Part shown: positions 56,801 to 64,000 of the stretch, piece after piece
Layout: each line of letters opens with the position of its first letter
How positions within the stretch are numbered: position 1 is the first letter of the stretch
Assembly (NCBI GenBank): GCA_013398295.1
Contig: VZSF01007301.1
Location: 496,001-560,000, forward strand
Source of the DNA: Chionis minor
Lineage: Eukaryota; Chordata; Aves; Charadriiformes; Chionididae
Length of the DNA stretch: 64,000 nt
Direction: 5' to 3'
The notes under the pieces: model-generated
The model's database searches: none
Seen by the model: only the letters and a program-made list of their open reading frames with translations
Told to the model about the DNA's origin: nothing
Translations under genes and position numbers: made by a program

Positions 56801-59660
56801 AACGTGTTAGTTATCAGTCTCTGAAGCGCTTTCCTGCCCTGGTAATGTGCCCTGGTAAGAACATCAGTATGACGACATACTGGCGCGAGCAATCATTGCA
56901 GAACCTCTTTGTTCTCCCCACATAGTCAATAAACCATGACAAGTCTGAGAGGCCTACCTTACACAAAGCACAGCAGAGTATAATGCACAGGGCTGTATTT
57001 CCTTCACTCTCACACGGATTTATCATCCCACTGCTGCAGTTTAACACAGCGCAGGGACTTTTCAAGAATTCAAAGTTAGTCTTGGATATCATTTTTGATG
57101 CCGCACATGAGTTAGTTGAAACAAACCAAAAAAAAAGTGTGAAAAACATTGTTTTCCAAACCCAAAGTGTTTGCACTGTGGTATCAGTGCATTTGCTATT
57201 GCTATGCACATGGAGCTGCTCGCAATTTAGAGGGAGGAATTCATTTTTTAGCTGCACAAGTGAAAGCTGCAGACACTAGCTGGCAGCTCTCAGAGCTCAT
57301 CATATATTGCTTCCTCAGCAAAAAATAGCTCTGGACGTAAACCTGCAAATTTTGGATCACCAAACTCTAGGCACATAGTTGTTATCAGATTAACTCATCT
57401 AGCTGGAAGTAGCAGTCCTTAAAACACCCAAAGATATCATTATTTTGTTCCAGGGAAAGCTAAATTGCATTACGATCTCAGAGGATGTCCAAATCATTTG
57501 CAAAACTGGGACTGTCTGAGCTCCAAGGAAGCATACAGTCTTGTAAAGCCAATGTAAAGGTTTTATAACACTGATGCTTCCGGGGTCAGGTGGTAATATC
57601 AAATACAAAGTGTGCTCACTGCTTCCTAGTGTAGCTGAAAAAACAAAGGAAATGCAATCTCTGGCTCCGCTTTTGGTCTAGAGGAATTCAGGGACTGCCA
57701 AATGCTAAGCACACTGCTTACTGCATTGGCAGAAGGAACTCAGGTGCTAGAATGACGTGTGGCCCTGTACAGGATAGAATAACAGTGCTTTATGGAGATA
57801 CAAAAAAGACAAGATCTCTCTCTCAGTCTAATTATTTGAAAACTTTGTAGTTTTTAAACATAAATACATTGCCCTCCACTGCACACACAGCTGCTTTAAA
57901 AAGCAATTATTATTCACAGACAGGAACCTGAACAGTTTAGGAATCAGAACAGTTGTCAAAGAATTGAATTTATTATCTTTTTAGGAAAAGAAAAAGAGAG
58001 AAAGAGAAAAAGAGAGAATGGGACCATGCAAGGCATGTAAACATTTCAGTATTCAAATTCAAGTCCAAGAACTATCAAGCGTTCATGATAATGTTAATCA
58101 CTGTCCTAAGCAGCCACTGATTAGTACACATCTGGTTAATACACCTCTTCTTTTAACTGTCTGGAAAAGATTTAATGACTGAAAATACTATGTCCGGTTC
58201 TATATGATCTCGAACATTCACTTTTGGGATCTTTTTGAAACCTAATTTAGCAAAATAAATGATGTTATGCTTTGACTCGGGCAAAGGTTCTAACCTGTGG
58301 CTCAAGCAGAGATTTAAAACACCTACTCCCAATGTGGCAATAAGAGTTACTCACTTTGCAAACCTCAGCTGGGAGAGGTTACTGCTTCTACCTCTGTTCT
58401 GCAGTGAGGCAGAAATAAATTTGCCATACTCTGTGACAAAGACTGCTTTCACTTCATTTTCGCTCTCAACAGTGATGTAGAACAACCAAACATCAATGGG
58501 ACTTACAATACAGAGCAAAAATCTGGATCAGGGCCCACAGCTCCACCCAAGAACTTCCTGGAACAGTCATTGAGACAGCGTTCAGCTGCCTGAACACAGG
58601 CATGAAGTGACATTTTAGATGCCCCTAAGTATGTGAGACACCCACGCGGGGCTGACACATGACAGGAGACTGCAAATCCGCAACCCTCTAGAGAAGCAGC
58701 TAGAGTACAGGAGATGGAGGGCATCTGAAAGGGCACTATGACACCTCAATTTTGAAAACCGGGTCTCATTCCCTGTCTTTTAAACCTTTTCAAATGCAGT
58801 TTATTCAGAGCACATTTGTTTGCTGCTGTACGTGTGATTCACATCATGCACACTCTGACTGCATCCCTTTAATTACAACAGCTCTATCTGCCCTGGTTTT
58901 GTCCTATGGCAATTTTCAGTCCAGAAGCAACAGTCCTGTGAAAAGATCTTTTGACTTCACTCCTTTTCCAAGGAGAAAAATTGAGAAGACTCATTCTCAC
59001 AGGTGCATAGAGAGCTTGAAGCCACACGACTCTGCCAGTAAGTACATGTTTTTTCCCTTTTAAGTCATCGGCTTGAATCCCATTCAGCTTGAGAGGATGG
59101 CATGGGTCAGTCCTGAATGAGTTTCTCAGTCAGGGCTATGTGCTGGAAAAGATCGGAAAAAATAGAATCCAGAACAAGTTTTTCCTTAAGCAGACCGACA
59201 CCATCACTACCAACACCATGAGGACCAGGCACACAAGGGGCCAGGGTGAGCCTGTGCTTCTCCATGCCACCTGACAGCCAGGTGTTAGCAAGAATGAGAA
59301 AGCAGAGGCTTTCTGATGTAAGAATTTATCCTAAAATGTGCTCTGGACACTCCAGAAAGTCACCACATCTACACACGCTTGACCCACAGGCACACGACTC
59401 CAAAACCATTTTCCCCTTTTCACCCTTCCACAGTAAGCTGCATTTGATCATGAGGAAGCGAGATTGTGTGTACTCTATTTCATGTTATCCTCTGTGTATT
59501 CCGCCATTTCCAGCACACTGCTGCTCTCAATAATTGATAAGAAATAACACCGGAATGCTTAGCTGAGCTAAACTTTTTGCAAGTTGCCTATCAACCCTGT
59601 TTACTTTCATTTAGTGTCACCATTACACTAGAAATACTTTCAGTCCAAAGAGACAGGAGA
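50881..59660. other. Intergenic, unique sequence with homopolymer gaps
   Basis: 8.8 kb without a recognised gene. Contains a short (CA)n patch with CG steps (53000-53021), a long T-run broken by NNN (53559-53597), an A-run ending in N (54974-54987) and a TAATTA/octamer-like AT-rich stretch (54700-54850). ORFs up to about 160 codons occur but resemble nothing known and lack exon structure. Confidence 0.65.
53559..53597 (+). repeat. Poly-T run with NNN
   Basis: Nearly 40 bases of T with three N at 53573-53575. This is probably an unresolved homopolymer length rather than real missing sequence. Confidence 0.85.
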
Positions 59661-59870
59661 AGGGAAGGGAAGGGAAGGGAAGGGAAGGGAAGGGAAGGGA
59701 AGGGAAGGGAAGGGAAGGGAAGGGAAGGGAAGGGAAGGGAAGGGAAGGGAAGGGAAGGGAAGGGAAGGGAAGGGAAGGGAAGGGAAGGGAAGGGAAGGGA
59801 AGGGAAGGGAAGGGAAGGGAAGGGAAGGGAAGGGAAGGGAAGGGAAGGGAAGGGAAGGGAAGGGAAGGGA
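59661..59870 (+). repeat. (AGGGA)42 perfect pentanucleotide array
   Basis: Two hundred and ten bases of uninterrupted AGGGA, 42 units, purine-only on the plus strand. It is followed by aaaggaaagg. Because five is not a multiple of three, both strands give long artefact ORFs of five-residue repeats (KGREG or PSLPF); these are not genes. G-runs every five bases could form G-quadruplex or triplex structures. Confidence 0.99.
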
Positions 59871-60127
59871 AAAGGAAAGGTGCGCTTGGGCATCCTTGTC
59901 CCGAATTTGCCTTGGGGCAAAGCACTATTTCTGCTGTGTGTTATGGGCTGTACCACCAGCGCTGGTTAAGAGCTCTGCTGTGCCTACACTCAGGGGAAGT
60001 AGCGAAGCCACAAACACAAGATCAGCATTTTTTAAACGTAACTTGAATCATCATTTCTGGTTTTATTTCCAAGGGAGACAGCTACAATGCTTTAAACAGC
60101 ATACTCAGACAGGGAACACGGATAGTA

Positions 60128-60195
60128 CAGTAACCTGGAAAATTCATGTTCCGTAACAGTCCAGTAACCTGGAAAATTCATGTTCCATAACAGTC
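60128..60195 (+). repeat. 34-bp tandem duplication, two copies
   Basis: Copy 1 at 60128-60161 and copy 2 at 60162-60195 are identical but for one base (ccgtaac versus ccataac). Both start cagtaacctggaaaattc. Two units only, so recent and not a satellite. Confidence 0.95.
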
Positions 60196-63100
60196 AAAAT
60201 GACCTTACTAGATGTACCAATGCTGTCAGTTCTGTATCCCATCAGCTCAGCTGGCCACAGTCAAAAGGAAAAGAAAATATCGGTACTCTAAAGTAACTTC
60301 TTCACTGATCAGAAAGAATGAGATGCCTGGTTGTACACAGCAAGAAGGGGCAACATCTGCAAATGAAAGAGGAGTGGGAAGAGTTCCGTGATTCTTTCTA
60401 ATTTTCTTTTCAATTTTAATTGCTGTGGCATTGCTATTTGGTAACACAGGTCCTGGGAACCTCAATGTGCAGAGCTACCCATCAGTTTTGCTTTGGCTCC
60501 TGTTCCAGCATTCTTTCCATCAACTCAAACCTGTTGCACTATGATTATTATTGTTGTTGTTGTTAAAATGTTGTCATTATAGAAAGCACATTCTTTCCTT
60601 GAACACTACTCTGTCTTGACAGGAAAAAGCAAACTATTCACTTTTTCAATAAAAAGCTGAGATCCTAGCTGCACATTTTGACAAATTATTAAATTCTTCA
60701 TGAGATAAACCTCACCCAGTTTCCAGATGGTTCCTCCTAACGTTTCATCTACACTACAGTTTCCTCAGTGTCGGGAATAAGGTTTTAAACACAAGTTTAA
60801 TTTGGTTGATTGGTTCTTACAGCATGTGCAAATAGCACTGCTCTAAATATCCATTTTTCTAATCAAAAACGAAGGGACAGATTCACAGGGGAGAATTCCC
60901 TGCACAGAAGCAATTAATAAAAGGCAAACATTATGGCTGCTTTTATTGACTTCAATAGCAGCTGGTAGGTGCTGTCTTTCTGATAACCAGGCAACTCACT
61001 GAAAAATAAGATGGGAAGAATGAACTTGGGGAATTCACTTGTTAAGCTTTAACCAAGGGGGCATATCAAGAGAACATAAAAGTCTTCTCCCATTCCCAAA
61101 ACTATGTCGTCTTTGAGGTTATAACTCAACCCACTCCATCCTGTGAAAAAATTGTATTTACCTATTCCAGCTTAATTTTTTCCTCACACAGATGACAAAA
61201 TCAGGATTTTTTTCTTATTCCTTGCATTATCGTTCTATGATTGTATGATTGATGCTCAGAGCACTGCTGTATATGGCAAACTCTGACTCTTGGATTGGCA
61301 TTGCAGCGTGGAAGCGACCTTGACAGGAGATTCCTACATTTCAGTTGCAATTTAGCTCTAATGAGGTCTAAGATATTATTAGCTACTACAATTTCAAATC
61401 TTCAGAAACAAAATGATCACACAGCTGAGCGTATTGAATGCTGACAATCATTTCCATTCTGGTGATTAATTAAGTAGCTCTTAGACCAGTAAAGACTCAC
61501 TTAAGAGGTATTTCAAAAAAAAAAAAAAAAGGAAAAAAATCAACAACCCCCGCAGCTTGTTTGTGTCCTAACAGTACAGTCTTATCTTAGGCTGCTTTCT
61601 CTAAGGAAGAGAGGACACGTCTGTTCAACTGTAATTCCCAGGAGGCTTTTCACAGCTGATACAAGGAGCTGTAAAATGCCTTCTGCTTCACTTTCTTACC
61701 TCCTCAGACAACACTTCATGGCAAACAGGTGCATGAGAATATGAAATATAGGAAGGGCCATATCTTCCTGCAGAAAAGAGAACACAAAAGGGGAAGAAAA
61801 CACCCAAAGAGATGAGCATTCCCTAATGAGGAGTGTTTCCAGCAGTTGTTCAATGGGAGCTTACCCAGTTGTCTACTGTCTTGCATTGGTTGCACAAAGT
61901 TAATTCCTTCCTACCATGCAAGAGGAGTTTAACCCTCCAAATGAGATTAGAAAGTTATTTCAGATGAGTAAGAAAAGAGAGGCACTCAGTGAAGCTGACA
62001 GTCATTCAGTGTGGCTTACTGTATCCCCACAGTACTATAAGGAAGTTTAGGCTCCAGTTCACAAACTGGCAACGTGATGCAAAGATGCTGTGAAGCCGTT
62101 TATCAAGGGCTGAGCACAGAAGGATCCAAACCCACAACTCCTCACTCTGCTGGGAAGGATCTGCAGCCCTAATCGCAGCCCACCTCAGTGGGAGAGGATG
62201 ATGCCAGAGCCAGCGTGAAGGTCAGTCTGTAAATGATTGTTAAGGGTCCATCCAACCACACACACAATCGCTGGAGTAAAAGAAATGCCGTGAGACGCCT
62301 CCCCCTGCTCTGAGAGCGAGGAAAATGTTGTTCTTTAGCTCCCTGTACTAAGGCAGCATGGGTCTATTCATCAGCTGCAGGAAGCCTAGTCTGTATTTAG
62401 GAAATGGTATTTATAATGCAGTACTATACTCTATGTCAGTTCCCAGAGGACAGTCCGTGCCGTCTCTGTTGCTCTAGTGGAAGTGAACAGCTGCTTTCTA
62501 GATTTCCCAAAGCCCTGGTGCAAAATAAATCCTTCTCTCTCCACTTAATTTTAAAGAGCAACAACGGTTGGGCAGAGAATATATGAGGGAGAGCAGCAAA
62601 GGCAAAGAATGAATTGGTTTATATTATTTTGCTTTTGCATTATCTGTAAAGTTAGCATTTAAACTACAAAACTGACAAAACTAAAAGTACCATCATGTGT
62701 GCAAGAGTGTAACTGCCACAAGGTACAAACATCACCTCCCTCTTCCCCTCCCTGAGCTATATTCACCCTTCCCTATTCCACAACGTCAGTACCAAAATGA
62801 AGGGAAAGAAAAATGAATCTGTAAACTTAAACATATTTCATCCAAGAGAAAGAAAGAAATTGAGAGCAAACAATATCTATATTTGCTTCAGTTCCTGTAA
62901 GCTACCCTTCACAGGACTAAGGTCAAGATTGACTTGTTTCCATTTCACTTCTTATTTTTAGCAGGTTTATACAGCTCTGCTGACTTAATATACTGCAGAC
63001 TGAAATCCAGTTTACAAAGCAGGAGAGCCAATTGTTTAATCTAAAGAGGTCAGACAACTAGTCTCAGGGTTACCTTACATTATTTTCATTTCTGGCCACA

Positions 63101-64000
63101 CGGAACTATAAAACTCAGTCCTTTAAAAGCTGAGACAAGTTTTTACATTCTTCCATTAAGAAAGCTGAAGGGGGCAACTCCTTGATTTTTTCGTCCCCTT
63201 ATTATTTGTCCTACATGTTTTTAAGCTTTCCTTGGGGTCCTCTTTTTGAGCACATAGCCATAGTAGAAAGAGGTGTTGGTATCCAAGCTAACGCACACTG
63301 GGGAAGACGGCAAGAGCAAGCACGTTTTCTTGTGCTCTTATTTATGGGGAGATGATTTCTAATGTATTTTAGCATTTACACCACCTGTCTACATCCTCAG
63401 TCATCACTGAATGCTTCTGCTCACACAAGCTTACAGTTACAGTGCTGCCCTTTATATTCAGACAGTTTTACTAATGGATAGCATGTCTGAGAGAAATTTG
63501 CCTGGTGCCCGAACTTCACCTAGAGTTTAGTAGCACGCTGCTGTATCTCCAAACGCAATTACGGCTTAATGGAGTAATGTCTCATCTCTCATTTCCTAAG
63601 TAGAAAGAAGACAAAATAAATAGATACCAATGTGTATACTTCTACACAGCCACTCTGGTCTCTCATATATGTGTCTGCATTTGTGCACGTGCACGCATAC
63701 ACCCAGAACTCACACGCACAAACTGCAGATTATATGTATTCACGTATATATCAATTTAATGTCCTCTCTTCTTTAATCAATTATCCATGATAATCCATTG
63801 TATTCCCCCAGGTACTTAGTCATCAAAGCCACTTTAAACCTCTTCTTGAAGATCAAATGGCTCTTTAATCCATTTATTTACAGTTTACTGAGTTATAGAA
63901 AATTAATCAGGATCATAAGTTAGCTACTGCAGCAAGCCTCTTCTGAAGCCTGCTATCATTACAAACGTAATTCTCAGAGAGCCAACAGGATGGCAGAAGA
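60196..64000. other. Intergenic, nothing recognised
   Basis: 3.8 kb of AT-rich unique sequence with an ATT/GTT trinucleotide patch (60544-60564), an A-run (61516-61531) and alternating purine-pyrimidine DNA with a 12-bp palindrome (63683-63694). No coding exon, CR1 or RNA gene recognised up to the window's end. Confidence 0.65.

Noticed and set aside
56814..57257. 147-codon intergenic ORF, minus strand
   Set aside because: No similarity to a known family and no supporting context.
59577..59969. Long repeat-peptide ORFs on both strands of the AGGGA array
   Set aside because: A pentanucleotide repeat without stops keeps frames open; an artefact, not an antifreeze- or collagen-like gene.

Overview
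This window is vertebrate nuclear DNA, almost certainly from a bird. It holds one protein-coding gene, broken by GT-AG introns, and several CR1 LINE retrotransposon copies. The 3' tails of these copies (repeats of the ATTCTRTG type after a 'ggggggttggaa' block) look avian. The species cannot be fixed from the sequence. The DNA is draft assembly: runs of N lie at 11861, 15896, 16533-16575, 53573-53575 and 54987, several in or beside homopolymers.

Region 1 (1-37471, plus strand) is the complete coding part of a type II classical cadherin that I recognise as cadherin-20 (CDH20). Eleven coding exons join in frame to 2397 nt, giving 798 residues and a stop. The order is signal peptide, short prodomain ending in a furin-type RIKR site, an EC1 that begins SWVW (the two tryptophans of type II cadherins), EC2-EC5, one membrane segment, and a cytoplasmic tail with p120-catenin and beta-catenin binding regions. 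The ten introns (35 kb together) carry sense-oriented CR1 copies, one antisense CR1 end, a CpG-rich block, a 43-N gap, likely ancient SINE remnants and low-complexity tracts.

Region 2 (37472 to about 38600) is the probable 3' untranslated region, with four AATAAA signals.

Region 3 (about 38600-64000) is intergenic. I find no coding exon there. It contains ancient CR1-clade and MIR-like fragments, one young CR1 3' end, two CpG-rich blocks either side of a perfect (GAAA)25 array, a perfect (AGGGA)42 array and a recent 34-bp tandem duplication. In other amniotes RNF152 follows CDH20; its coding exon is not in this window.

I find no CRISPR array, operon, phage, defence locus or tRNA/rRNA gene. 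The most useful leads are regulatory or structural: a POU/RFX-like palindrome cluster in intron 8, the CpG-rich blocks, the AGGGA array, and an assembly break at the end of a CR1 copy.
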